Source of the DNA: JBBAEA01 sp041656175
GTDB taxonomy: Bacteria > Myxococcota_A > Bradymonadia > UBA4248
Assembly (NCBI GenBank): GCA_041656175.1
Contig: JBBAEA010000006.1
Location: 1-55,873, forward strand
Length of the DNA stretch: 55,873 bases
Reading direction: 5' to 3'
The position numbers and the translations under genes were made by a program. Shown piece by piece: positions 24,732-33,627 of the stretch (position 1 is its first letter; each line of letters begins with the position of its first letter). The notes under the pieces were generated by a model. That model searched no databases and was not told the DNA's origin. It saw nothing but the letters and a program-made list of their open reading frames with translations.

Positions 24732-26699
24732 TTAAGCCAATTCTATCGGTGGCAATTCCTCTTTGTTCTCCTCGATTTCTTCTTCGACCATCTCGCGGAT
24801 TTTGGAGTTAAAGTTGACTTTAACCACACGCTCTTTATTGGCTAGCTCCTCTTCTTTTTCTCTCTTGCGCTTTTGGGCTAAAGCTTCCCTGCCTTCATCA
24901 AGGATGAGCTCAAATTCATCTCCATCGATCGTTTCAAACTCGATCAAAGCTTCAGCCACCTCGTTGAGTTTATCAAGGTTTTCTCCCAAAATCTTCTTGG
25001 CACGCTCATACTGTTGCGTCAAAATTCTGCGTACCTCGTCATCAAGGAGCTGCGCCGTGCGCTCCGAGTAATTCTTGGCATGCGATAACTCCATGCCCAA
25101 GAACGGCTGTTCCTCCGGGTTTACATAAGCCACTGGCCCAAACGCGTCGCTCATCCCCCACTCCGCAACCATTTTGCGCGCAATCTTGGTAGCGTTCTCT
25201 AAATCGTTACTGGCACCCGTGTTTTGAACGCCAAAAATTAACTCATCAGCAACGCGCCCACCCATGGTAATCGCAATTCTATTGAGTAGCCATTCGCGGC
25301 TATAACTCAGTTTATCCTCATCGGGCACCTGCGCCACCATACCCAATGCGCGCCCACGCGGCACAATCGTGATTTTGTGTATCGGATCCACTTCATCACC
25401 GGGTAATAGCTTCGTCACCAAAGCATGCCCCGCCTCATGAAAAGCCGTCCCCCGCTTCTCCTTCTCCGTAATCACCATGCTTCGCCGCTCTCGCCCCATC
25501 AACAACTTGTCGCGAGCCTCGGTAAAGTCCGACTGCTCCAAACAATCCGCGTTATTTTGTGCAGCGTTGAGCGCCGCCTCGTTGACAAGATTCTCAATAT
25601 CGGCCCCCGACATCCCAGGCGTAGCTTTTGCAATGATTTCCAAGTCAACGGTTTTACCCAGCGGCGTCCTTTTCGTGTGCACCTTGAGGATAGCCTCGCG
25701 TCCCCGAACATCGGGGCTAGGCACCGTTACGCGCCTATCAAAACGCCCAGGCCGCAGGAGCGCTGGATCTAAAACGTCTGGTCGGTTTGTAGCAGCAATC
25801 AAAATAACTCCGTCGTTACTCTCAAAACCGTCCATCTCGACAAGCAACTGATTAAGCGTCTGTTCGCGTTCATCATGTCCGCCACCTAAACCCGCTCCCC
25901 TGTGGCGCCCCACCGCGTCAATTTCATCGATAAAAATAATACATGGCGCATTCTTTTTGCCCTGCTCAAAGAGGTCGCGCACTCGTGAAGCGCCAACACC
26001 GACAAACATCTCCACAAAATCCGAACCAGAGATCGTAAAAAACGGCACCTTCGCTTCGCCTGCAACACTTCGCGCCAGAAGCGTCTTGCCCGTTCCCGGC
26101 GGCCCCATCAGCAACACACCCTTCGGAATCCGCCCCCCCAAACGCGTAAAACGCCGCGGCGTTTTCAAAAACTCCACAATCTCACGCAGCTCTTCCTTCG
26201 CCTCCTCGATCCCCGCGACGTCCGCAAAAGTCACCGTGTGCTGATCCTGCGTCAATAAACGCGCCTTACTCTTGCCAAAACTCATCCCCTTGCCGCCCCC
26301 CTGCATTTGGCTAAACATGTAGAGCATAAAAAATATCAAAATCGCCGTCGGCAGCATGTAAATGAGCATCTGCGTCCATGAGCTGTCGTCAAGCTCACTG
26401 AACTTATACGCGACCTTATTCTCATCCATCACATCGCGCAGGTCATCGTTAATACTCCCGTAGCTCTCGAAACTCTTTTGACCATTGTGCGTCTCCATGC
26501 CGCGCACCGTGAACTCCCCCGTTATTTCGTTGCCCTTCACCTCAATGGACGCCACTTCCCCATTGCGCACGGCGGCCGCAAAGTCGCTAAAAATCAGCTT
26601 CTCCGAGTCGCCCGCACTGCCCGTGTTTTTCATAAAAATGAAAATAAAAACCCCCACCAATAAGATGAGCGCTATGAATCTTTGGAATCTGAACTTCAC
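24732..26699 (-). CDS. ftsH: ATP-dependent zinc metalloprotease FtsH
   Basis: This membrane-bound AAA protease degrades damaged and regulatory proteins. It has an N-terminal membrane segment (FIALILLVGVFIFIFM), a small periplasmic domain, a second membrane segment (MLIYMLPTAILIFFMLYM), Walker A GPPGTGKT at about residue 199, Walker B FIDEID, second region of homology ATNRPDVLDPALLRPGRFDR, and the zinc motif HEAGH. The start is set at the GTG at 26699 (MKFRFQRF), since AAAGG lies 8 bases upstream; an in-frame TTG at 26735 lacks a site. It is about 655 residues, normal for the family, with a charged tail. An M14 peptidase gene follows in the same operon. Confidence 0.95.
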   Translation of the reverse strand: MKFRFQRFIALILLVGVFIFIFMKNTGSAGDSEKLIFSDFAAAVRNGEVASIEVKGNEITGEFTVRGMETHNGQKSFESYGSINDDLRDVMDENKVAYKFSELDDSSWTQMLIYMLPTAILIFFMLYMFSQMQGGGKGMSFGKSKARLLTQDQHTVTFADVAGIEEAKEELREIVEFLKTPRRFTRLGGRIPKGVLLMGPPGTGKTLLARSVAGEAKVPFFTISGSDFVEMFVGVGASRVRDLFEQGKKNAPCIIFIDEIDAVGRHRGAGLGGGHDEREQTLNQLLVEMDGFESNDGVILIAATNRPDVLDPALLRPGRFDRRVTVPSPDVRGREAILKVHTKRTPLGKTVDLEIIAKATPGMSGADIENLVNEAALNAAQNNADCLEQSDFTEARDKLLMGRERRSMVITEKEKRGTAFHEAGHALVTKLLPGDEVDPIHKITIVPRGRALGMVAQVPDEDKLSYSREWLLNRIAITMGGRVADELIFGVQNTGASNDLENATKIARKMVAEWGMSDAFGPVAYVNPEEQPFLGMELSHAKNYSERTAQLLDDEVRRILTQQYERAKKILGENLDKLNEVAEALIEFETIDGDEFELILDEGREALAQKRKREKEEELANKERVVKVNFNSKIREMVEEEIEENKEELPPIELA

Positions 26700-26849
26700 T
26701 CTACATACCTTTAAATTTCCTAGCCTCCCTAGCAAGCATCACCCTTGAAAGGCGCATAACTCGCTAATATTCGCAGCTAAAAAACATGAAGCAATAAAAT
26801 TTATCGATAATCTAAATATCCTAAATACAACTCGTTGAATTTTTGGGGA

Positions 26850-26996
26850 AGGGGGGAAGTTTCCCCCCTCGACTGGGCTTCGCTTAAAATTTGCTGTAAG
26901 CTGCAAAATGTTGTGCGATGTTTGCGCTATTCGCTTAACCATCGCACAACATGCAGCTTATAGCAAATTCTTGCGCGCGATCCCAGTCTCCCCCCT
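26850..26996 (+). repeat. Family A hairpin element, copy 5
   Basis: G6-AAGTTT-C6, then TCGACTGGGCTTCGC, palindrome, and GCGCGATCCCAGTCTCCCCC. The outer stem is GACTGGG with CCCAGTC, different from other copies but still complementary. Inner arms AATTTGCT, TAAGCTGCA and TGTTGTGCGATG (26888-26920) pair with CATCGCACAACA, TGCAGCTTA and AGCAAATT (26940-26969). The tip reads GCGCTATTCGC. It lies upstream of ftsH. No gene is seen in 26700-27107. Confidence 0.88.
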
Positions 26997-27107
26997 CTGT
27001 AAGAGTTTATACCCTCTCTCAGCGCTCTCCCCGCCACCACGCCTTGACTAGCTCTAGCATTATCAAGAATGAACAGCAAAATATATTAAAATAGCCTCCC
27101 CGCGTTC

Positions 27108-27596
27108 TTAACTATCGTCTTCTGCGAGTTTCTGAATTTCTTCCCCAAACTCGTCCAAGCCGTGTTGGCGCAAAAATTCATCGGCACTAGCATCTAGCTT
27201 AGGGCTCCTATGCTCTACGCGCATCAAAACTTTATGCTCACCACGACTGTACTCTAGCCAGTTCTCGGAATAGTGAAAAATGCGATCCGACTCAAAAAAC
27301 TCCGCCCAAACGTCGTCCATGGCATCGAGCGCCGCACTATGGGCATCCATCGGATTTTGTATCTTGTTGGTTTCACACTCTAGACACAAATCTACCGAAT
27401 ACTCTTGATCATGATCGGTCGAGTAAAAGACGCACTCAAGTGCCGCAAATGCATGTCCCACCTCGGTTTTAATCACAAAACACTCGCCAGGACTTAAGTA
27501 TCGCCTGTATCGACGGGCGAGAACTTTCGCGATTTCTGCCTCTAGCTCCGAGCCTAGGGATACACCTTTATCTTTTGGAAGCTGCATAATATTCAT
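27108..27596 (-). CDS. Hypothetical acidic protein
   Basis: The 162-residue protein has no signal peptide, membrane segment or recognised motif. It is acidic, with a helical N-terminus (LEAEIAKVLARRYRRYL), a central beta-rich part (CFVIKTEVGHAFAALECVFY), and an acidic tail (LAEDDS). Two in-frame ATG codons (27596 and 27587) are possible starts; neither has a strong ribosome binding site. Codon use and length support a real gene, but the function is unknown. The flanking gap to 27866 shows nothing. Confidence 0.6.
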   Translation of the reverse strand: MNIMQLPKDKGVSLGSELEAEIAKVLARRYRRYLSPGECFVIKTEVGHAFAALECVFYSTDHDQEYSVDLCLECETNKIQNPMDAHSAALDAMDDVWAEFFESDRIFHYSENWLEYSRGEHKVLMRVEHRSPKLDASADEFLRQHGLDEFGEEIQKLAEDDS

Positions 27597-27866
27597 TCAC
27601 TAAAACGAAGTTTGCGAACCAGCGTTTTACCAACGCGAATTCTGCACTCACTGTTAAGGATACACTCATTAATTTCAAATACACTTCTCAACGACATCTT
27701 GAGGAAGCGCTTCGCCCATCTTCTGGCGACTCTGTACCAAAGCCCAGCCGCAAAGCTTATCCCGCAGCTGCTTTATCCGTAGCTTCCCTCATACCATCCT
27801 CTTTAACGATAAAAAACGACCTCGCAAACAAAAGGCTCCCCCAAAAGCTACGCGTGTACAACATAA

Positions 27867-29918
27867 TCACGGTCCGCTGTCGTCAACAGGAGCAGCCCTA
27901 AATTCGCTAATTTTATCTCTTGCTGGATCGCATTGCAGATCGGCAGGCGCCGGTGGATTGATTTCATCGCGAATATAACGATACACATCGGCTAAGAAGT
28001 GACCGCGCCCCTGTGCATCCACCGAAACCGTGTGATAATCGATAAAAACATCGATGGGGGTATTTAAATCCACGGGATACTCTCCCTTGTCAATGAAAGC
28101 GCGATCAACAACATGTTGATCGTAAGAGCCATCAAGCGTGAGGAGCAGCTTTGCAAAATCCATCGCATCTTCTACGCGCAAGCACCCATGCGAAAAAGCT
28201 CGTATGGGGTACGTAAACATCTCCTTTTTGGGCGTGTCGTGAAAATAAGTATTGTGCTTATTGGGAAAAATAAGTTTTACGTTCCCCAACGCGTTATTGG
28301 GGCCAGGTTTTTGGCGCAAAACACGCCCACCACTACGTGGGCTGTAGTACTCAAAATCGCTCTTCTCCAGCCAAGTGGGATCTTGTGCCATGCGCTTTTG
28401 ATACTCATCGACCTCGATCCGCGGTGGAACGTTCCAGTACGGGCTATAAACGACATAAGTCATTCGTGCGTGCATAAGCGGTGTTGCGTTCATGCGCTCC
28501 CAACGCCGCGTTCGTGTATTGCAAAATCGTGTGGAGTTGCCTACGACGATTTTATGCGAAGCTAATAACTCGCCCTTATCCCAAAGCTCTGCCGTAAAGG
28601 AAGGTACATTGACGTAGATGTAACGCTCCGAATTTTCGTACATCGAATGAGTCCAACGTCGAATATTTGCCTCGATTTCCGCCAATCTCACCGAAGCTTT
28701 GACGTTGAGGCTGCGCCAAAACACATCGTGTGGAAGCCCAGTAAGCTCAAGCTGGTGCGTCTCTTGGTAGGCTCGAACAGCATTTACCAGCGCTTCATCG
28801 TAAAAATCATCCATCGTTCCGTTAAAGTAGCCTTCCCTTTGCAGGCGCTGCTTTAACTGCAAGACCTTGGGGGCGCGCCCATTTCTGTTCATGGGTTCCC
28901 CAACGATTTCGTCCCAATCACCCGACTCTACTATAGCACGGTAGCGCTCTCGCAGTGCCTGCAATTTCGCATACTGCTCGTGCTGAGGCGCGAGCAAAGC
29001 AAGCGTTTCTGCGCTTTTTTCGGGATCGCTTTGGCGCAAACTCACAAAATCTGCCTCTAAACGCGCGCTAATAATCGCATCGAAGTGCTTCGGGTGTATT
29101 TCGTTGCGGTTGGCTTCCGTGGTGAATTCTTCCCACTCTTGCGCAGAAAATTTGTCTAGATTGCCGTATTTTAACGTCTTTGCATATAAAAGATAGGCAT
29201 CAGCCATAGCAAATTCGACGCTTTGCAACAACAAGGTCTTCACCTCGCGCTTCTCGCGCCATAAGGTAAAAGCGGCAGCAAAACGCGGTACTACGCTCGT
29301 CTGCGGCGATGAGACAAGCTCCTTAAGCATGGCGAGTTCCGATTGCGGGCTAAAATCAAAGCCTGCTGCACTGAGTTGCTGCGTAAGCGCATGCTGCTCG
29401 GCATGGTTGAGCCAAATCCCTGGGCGCTCTTCAAGATCTTCAAGAAGTTTAACTAAACGCTCCTGTTCAGTTCGTAGCTCCGCAAGTGGCCAAAGCTCCG
29501 CTGCTTGTGCATGCTCATCAATACGCTCTAACGCGTCCAATAAGGATTTGCCAAAGAGCGAAAACTCCCCATTCTCCGCAAGAAATATAGGCGCAAAATC
29601 CGCATAAAGTTTTGCAATCAACGCGGGGTATCGTAATTTTTTGGAACTCTTAAGACTAAGATCAAAATTTTCGTCTTCTTCCTGCTTGAGCAATGGTTCT
29701 AGTTTTAACTCTAGCTGCTGCGCTAAGCCTTGGACATACTCCGCATACCGCGCCAAATCGACAACGCCAGCCTCATCCTCGCCTTGTTTAGCGAGCCCAG
29801 CACCGCTCTCTTCGCCATTTTGCCCGTTAGTACAAGCCAGCAACAAAAACGATAGCAGTAAAGAGAATGCTAAAAAAATTCGATAATCTACGTTTTTTCG
29901 CAAGAAAGTCATCGACAT
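27867..29918 (-). CDS. L,D-transpeptidase lipoprotein with peptidoglycan-binding domain
   Basis: A lipoprotein signal (IFLAFSLLLSFLLLAC) puts this 683-residue protein in the envelope. After a long Glu/Leu-rich helical region comes a peptidoglycan-binding domain (VLQLKQRLQREGYFNG ... AVRAYQETHQLE), then a YkuD catalytic domain with SHGCLRV, whose Cys is the nucleophile. The layout is that of YcbB/LdtD-type enzymes that make 3-3 crosslinks in peptidoglycan. The frame extends upstream to 29984, but that part overlaps the hairpin terminator of rpmB, so ATG 29918 (MSMTFLRKN) or 29912 is the likelier start. Confidence 0.88.
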   Translation of the reverse strand: MSMTFLRKNVDYRIFLAFSLLLSFLLLACTNGQNGEESGAGLAKQGEDEAGVVDLARYAEYVQGLAQQLELKLEPLLKQEEDENFDLSLKSSKKLRYPALIAKLYADFAPIFLAENGEFSLFGKSLLDALERIDEHAQAAELWPLAELRTEQERLVKLLEDLEERPGIWLNHAEQHALTQQLSAAGFDFSPQSELAMLKELVSSPQTSVVPRFAAAFTLWREKREVKTLLLQSVEFAMADAYLLYAKTLKYGNLDKFSAQEWEEFTTEANRNEIHPKHFDAIISARLEADFVSLRQSDPEKSAETLALLAPQHEQYAKLQALRERYRAIVESGDWDEIVGEPMNRNGRAPKVLQLKQRLQREGYFNGTMDDFYDEALVNAVRAYQETHQLELTGLPHDVFWRSLNVKASVRLAEIEANIRRWTHSMYENSERYIYVNVPSFTAELWDKGELLASHKIVVGNSTRFCNTRTRRWERMNATPLMHARMTYVVYSPYWNVPPRIEVDEYQKRMAQDPTWLEKSDFEYYSPRSGGRVLRQKPGPNNALGNVKLIFPNKHNTYFHDTPKKEMFTYPIRAFSHGCLRVEDAMDFAKLLLTLDGSYDQHVVDRAFIDKGEYPVDLNTPIDVFIDYHTVSVDAQGRGHFLADVYRYIRDEINPPAPADLQCDPARDKISEFRAAPVDDSGP

Positions 29919-29948
29919 CAAGACAAAAAATAGAACAAAATTTAGACT

Positions 29949-29978
29949 TAAAAAAAAAGCGTAGCCATGAGCTACGCT
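29949..29978 (-). terminator. Rho-independent terminator after rpmB
   Basis: On the minus strand AGCGTAGC-TCATG-GCTACGCT is followed by a run of nine T. It begins 22 bases after the rpmB stop and ends before the start of the L,D-transpeptidase gene. Confidence 0.85.
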
Positions 29979-29999
29979 AACCATTTTAGCTAAGAAGAA

Positions 30000-30242
30000 C
30001 TAATACTCAATATCGCGTAGCAAGACGCCAGTTTTGTTAAGGTATGCGTGAAGTCCCATCTTCGATACCGAGCGCAGAGCTCTAGCACTCAAGCGTATGT
30101 GCACAAAACGCTTTAGTTCTGGACAGAAAATACGCTTTCTTTGTAGATTGGGTAGCTGGCGCTTTTTAGTTTTATTGTGCGCGTGAGAAACATTGTAACC
30201 AACGAGGGGACCTTTTCCGGTTAATTGACATTTGCGGGCCAT
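30000..30242 (-). CDS. rpmB: 50S ribosomal protein L28
   Basis: The 80-residue basic protein starts MARKCQLTGKGPLVGYNVSH and keeps the family core (KTKKRQLPNLQRKRIF ... VHIRLSARALRSVSKMGL). It belongs to the large ribosomal subunit. AGGAG lies 6 bases before the ATG, which decides the start over a frame extending to 30320. It has its own hairpin terminator and follows the ATP synthase operon. Confidence 0.95.
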   Translation of the reverse strand: MARKCQLTGKGPLVGYNVSHAHNKTKKRQLPNLQRKRIFCPELKRFVHIRLSARALRSVSKMGLHAYLNKTGVLLRDIEY

Positions 30243-30362
30243 CTTTTGCTCCTTATATATAATGATAAAATCTAAAGTTCTACGTTTGCAGGGCAAAATT
30301 TGCGCTGCAAAAATCTGCACAACGCTACGCTTCTTTAGTTAAAAATGCAAGCATTATTTACA

Positions 30363-30785
30363 CTAATCCTTGTCTTCAGCACGGCGATACACTTCGACCT
30401 GTGCACGCGCCGTCGCCAACTGTGTCTCAAAGGCGAATCGCTCCTCGACATCAATCGATTCGATCGACTTGAGCTTATCCTCCGCATCCGCAAGCATCGC
30501 CTTCGCTTCCTCAATATCGATATCGTCCTTGCCATCGGCTGTATCAACCAACAGCGATACCTCGTTGTTGCTTATTTCTAAAAAACCTGGGCCTACGACG
30601 TAAACACTGCTCTCATCACCATTTTGAGCAACAACCCGGCCTGGCTTCGTAATAGAGAACAGCGGAATGTGCTCAGGCAACATTTGGATTTCACCGTCCG
30701 CACCTGGAACACTCAGTGAATCCACATCACGCGCAAATACCACCTTCTCGGGGGTAATAATACGTACAGAAAGCTTATTTGGCAT
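30363..30785 (-). CDS. atpC: ATP synthase epsilon subunit
   Basis: The 140-residue protein has the beta-sandwich N-terminus (LSVRIITPEKVVFARDVDSLSVPGADGEIQMLPEHIP) and C-terminal helices of the F1 epsilon subunit, which regulates ATP hydrolysis and links the central stalk to the rotor. The atpD stop directly abuts its ATG, and AAAGGG lies inside the end of atpD. It is last in the operon. Confidence 0.95.
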   Translation of the reverse strand: MPNKLSVRIITPEKVVFARDVDSLSVPGADGEIQMLPEHIPLFSITKPGRVVAQNGDESSVYVVGPGFLEISNNEVSLLVDTADGKDDIDIEEAKAMLADAEDKLKSIESIDVEERFAFETQLATARAQVEVYRRAEDKD

Positions 30786-32240
30786 TTAGACACCCTTTTT
30801 TAGCATATCCGCCTTTTCGATGGCTTCTTCGATGGTTCCCACCATATGGAAGGCCGCCTCTGGCAGTTCATCGTATTCGCCCTCGACAAGTCCTTTAAAG
30901 CTTCGCACTGTGTCTTTAAGCTCGACGTATTTTCCTTTCATTCCAGTGAAAGCTTCGCTCATAAAGAAGGGCTGGGAGAGAAAATATCGAATTTTACGCG
31001 CTCTATCGACGGTTAAGCGGTCTTCTTCACTCAACTCATCCATGCCCAAAATAGCAATAATATCCTGCAACTCGCTGTAGCGCTGCAAAATTGCCTGAAC
31101 ATTACGCGCCACTTCGTAGTGCTCCTCCCCAACGATCGTGGGGTCAAGTAGCGTACTCGTCGATGCCAAAGGATCTACTGCTGGGTAGATACCAGCGCTG
31201 GCGAGCTGGCGCGAAAGAACGGTTGTGGCGTCAAGGTGCGCAAAAGTCGTGGCAGGTGCAGGGTCTGTGAGGTCGTCTGCGGGTACGTAGATCGCCTGCA
31301 CCGAGGTAATAGAACCCTTTCGCGTCGATGTAATACGCTCCTGAAGCTCGCCCATCTCAGTCGATAGCGTTGGTTGATAACCTACAGCGCTCGGTATTCG
31401 TCCCAACAGCGCCGAAACCTCCGAACCTGCTTGCGTAAAGCGGAAAATGTTATCGATAAAGAGCAAAACGTCTTGATGCAGTTCTTCGCGGAAGTACTCT
31501 GCAACGGTCAAACCGCTAAGACCAACACGCGCACGCGCCCCAGGGGGCTCATTCATCTGTCCGTAAACAAGGGCAACCTTCGATTTTTCGGCATCCTTTA
31601 GGTCGATAACACCAGCTTCCACCATCTCCCAGTACAAGTCGTTACCTTCGCGAGTACGCTCGCCAACCCCCGCAAAAACCGAAAAACCGCCGTGTTTTAG
31701 CGCAACGTTGTTGATCAGCTCCATGATAAGAACGGTTTTACCGACGCCGGCACCGCCAAACAATCCAATTTTGCCACCCTTGGCATAGGGCGCCAAAAGA
31801 TCAACAACCTTAATGCCTGTCTCGAAGCTCTCGACACTAACCGCTTGCTCCTCGAAAGAGGGAACTGGGCGATGAATTTCCCAGCGCGTTTTGCAGGGAA
31901 TATCGCCACGCTCATCGATGGGCTCACCAATAACGTTCATAATGCGACCAAGAACTTCTTTACCCACAGGAACATCAATGCCCTTACCCGTGTTCACTAC
32001 GGGCATATCGCGAACCAAACCATCGGTCGAGTCCATCGCAATACAACGTACTACATTCTCACCTGTGTGCTGAGCTACCTCGACGACCAAGTTCCAAGGC
32101 TCATCGCTAATCGAGGGATTTGTAATGCGTAGCGCCGTGTATATTTCGGGCAATGCGCCGTCAAAAATAACGTCCACCACAGGGCCAATGACTTGTAGTA
32201 CCTTTCCCGTCGCTTTAAGCGACGCCAAATTTTGCTTCAT
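30786..32240 (-). CDS. atpD: ATP synthase beta subunit
   Basis: The 484-residue catalytic subunit of F1 has Walker A GGAGVGKT (162-169), the LLFIDNIFRFTQAGSEVSALLGR core, and the DELSEED motif as DELSEED in MDELSEEDRL. It makes ATP at the alpha-beta interface. GGAG precedes the ATG. About 460 bp containing hairpin element A6 separates it from atpG, which normally lies only a few bases upstream. Confidence 0.97.
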   Translation of the reverse strand: MKQNLASLKATGKVLQVIGPVVDVIFDGALPEIYTALRITNPSISDEPWNLVVEVAQHTGENVVRCIAMDSTDGLVRDMPVVNTGKGIDVPVGKEVLGRIMNVIGEPIDERGDIPCKTRWEIHRPVPSFEEQAVSVESFETGIKVVDLLAPYAKGGKIGLFGGAGVGKTVLIMELINNVALKHGGFSVFAGVGERTREGNDLYWEMVEAGVIDLKDAEKSKVALVYGQMNEPPGARARVGLSGLTVAEYFREELHQDVLLFIDNIFRFTQAGSEVSALLGRIPSAVGYQPTLSTEMGELQERITSTRKGSITSVQAIYVPADDLTDPAPATTFAHLDATTVLSRQLASAGIYPAVDPLASTSTLLDPTIVGEEHYEVARNVQAILQRYSELQDIIAILGMDELSEEDRLTVDRARKIRYFLSQPFFMSEAFTGMKGKYVELKDTVRSFKGLVEGEYDELPEAAFHMVGTIEEAIEKADMLKKGV

Positions 32241-32471
32241 ATCGAAACTCTCCGCTATGGATGATTTTAAAATGGTTTTGAGAGTCGTGCTCGAGGGAGA
32301 AAAAGCAAGTTTTATAAACTCTCACTTTATGAACTGTCCTATTTTTTACTATTGCCTATTTTGTTCGTTTATTGTTTGACGAACTTATAAGATTTACTCA
32401 CAGTATCATCTTATATCGTTAATCCATCTTATGGGTTTTTGGCTAAGTTATTGCCTATCACCGCAGTTTAG

Positions 32472-32622
32472 AGGGGGGAGCCCAAGACCCGTCGATAAAA
32501 TTCGCAAAAGTCTGCATTTTGTGCGGTGGTTAAGCGGCGAGCGCAAACACCGCACAAAATTTTGCAGCTTTTAGCGAATTTTGAGAGAGGCTTGGGCGCG
32601 GGGGGAGACTTCCCCCCGCCCC
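32472..32622 (-). repeat. Family A hairpin element, copy 6, inside the ATP synthase operon
   Basis: On the minus strand: G6-AAGTCT-C6, GCGCCCAAGCCTC, palindrome, GGGTCTTGGGCTCCCCCC, so CCCAAG pairs with CTTGGG. On the plus strand AAAATTCGCAAAAG (32497-32510) and CTGCATTTTGTGCGGTG (32512-32528) pair with CACCGCACAAAAT, TGCAG, CTTTTAGCGAATTTT (32548-32582). The tip reads GCGCTCGCCGC on the minus strand where other copies have TATTCGC. It sits between atpG and atpD; the rest of 32241-32702 shows no gene. Confidence 0.88.
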
Positions 32623-32702
32623 TAAAAAGCTGCTTAAAAAATGGATTATTTTGACTATTTTATTCAATAACCTCGTATTTGATAATGGGCAAACTCGCGT
32701 TA

Positions 32703-33584
32703 TTACAGCGCTTCAGCGCCACTAACGACTTCAATGAGTTCGGTCGTGATGGCAGACTGTCTTGCTCGGTTGTACTTCAACGTCAGGCGTTCGATCATCT
32801 CTTCGGCGTTTTTGGACGCGTTGTCCATGGCCGTCATGCGGGCGCCGTTTTCGCTAGCCAGGCCCTCCAAAAGGGCGCGTTGGATGTGGATAGAGACCGC
32901 GCGGGGCAAGAGAACGTCGAGGATTTTGTGCACCGATGGTTCGTAGATGTAGCTGACGCCCGTCAAATCATCCGCCGGCTTGTCGTCCTCGTTTTTGAGA
33001 ATAGACTTGAGCGGCAAAACGCCGTCGAGCACCACATTTTGTGAAATCGCGCTTTTAAATCGCGTATAGAGCACGAAAACGTCGTCGATGCTCTTTTCGA
33101 TATATTGCTCGCAAATGCGCTCAGAGAGCTGCAGTGCTAGGCTATGTGTGGGCTTAGACCAAGCATCTTCAATGATTTCGCGCTCAAAGCCCTCAAGGCG
33201 ACGCAGTGCTATTGGTGCCTTGGTTCCCACAAAAATGAGCTTGAAATTTTTGTATTGATCGCGCCGCTCGGCGACAAAACGCCTAGCGCTCTTTACGATG
33301 TTGTGATTGTACGCCCCGCACAGACCCTTATCGGCGCTAACGACGATGAGCACACCGTTGCGCTCGCCCTTGGGTTCGCGCAAAAGCGGATGCAGCGACG
33401 CGTCGGTCTTCTGCACCAGGTGTTCGATAACGTTGATGAGCTCGTTGACGTATGGGCGCGTCGATACTACAGCTTCTTGGGATTTGCGAAGCTTGGAGAC
33501 CGCAACCATCTTCATGGCTTTGGTTATTTTGCCCGTGTTATGCACGCTGGCTATGTGCTTTCGAATTTGCTTAAGATTGGCCAT
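32703..33584 (-). CDS. atpG: ATP synthase gamma subunit
   Basis: The 293-residue protein starts MANLKQIRKHIASVHNTGKITKAMKMVA and ends in the conserved helix RARQSAITTELIEVVSGAEAL, forming the rotating central stalk of F1. AGGA precedes the ATG. It lies 43 bp after atpA and before a hairpin element. Confidence 0.96.
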   Translation of the reverse strand: MANLKQIRKHIASVHNTGKITKAMKMVAVSKLRKSQEAVVSTRPYVNELINVIEHLVQKTDASLHPLLREPKGERNGVLIVVSADKGLCGAYNHNIVKSARRFVAERRDQYKNFKLIFVGTKAPIALRRLEGFEREIIEDAWSKPTHSLALQLSERICEQYIEKSIDDVFVLYTRFKSAISQNVVLDGVLPLKSILKNEDDKPADDLTGVSYIYEPSVHKILDVLLPRAVSIHIQRALLEGLASENGARMTAMDNASKNAEEMIERLTLKYNRARQSAITTELIEVVSGAEAL

Positions 33585-33627
33585 GTTGAATCATTCCTAG
33601 CGTTGGCGCGGTTTTCCGCGTTGGCTA

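Noticed and set aside
29919..29984. Longer start of the L,D-transpeptidase
   Set aside because: It overlaps the rpmB terminator hairpin and would put a hydrophobic stretch ahead of the lipoprotein signal.
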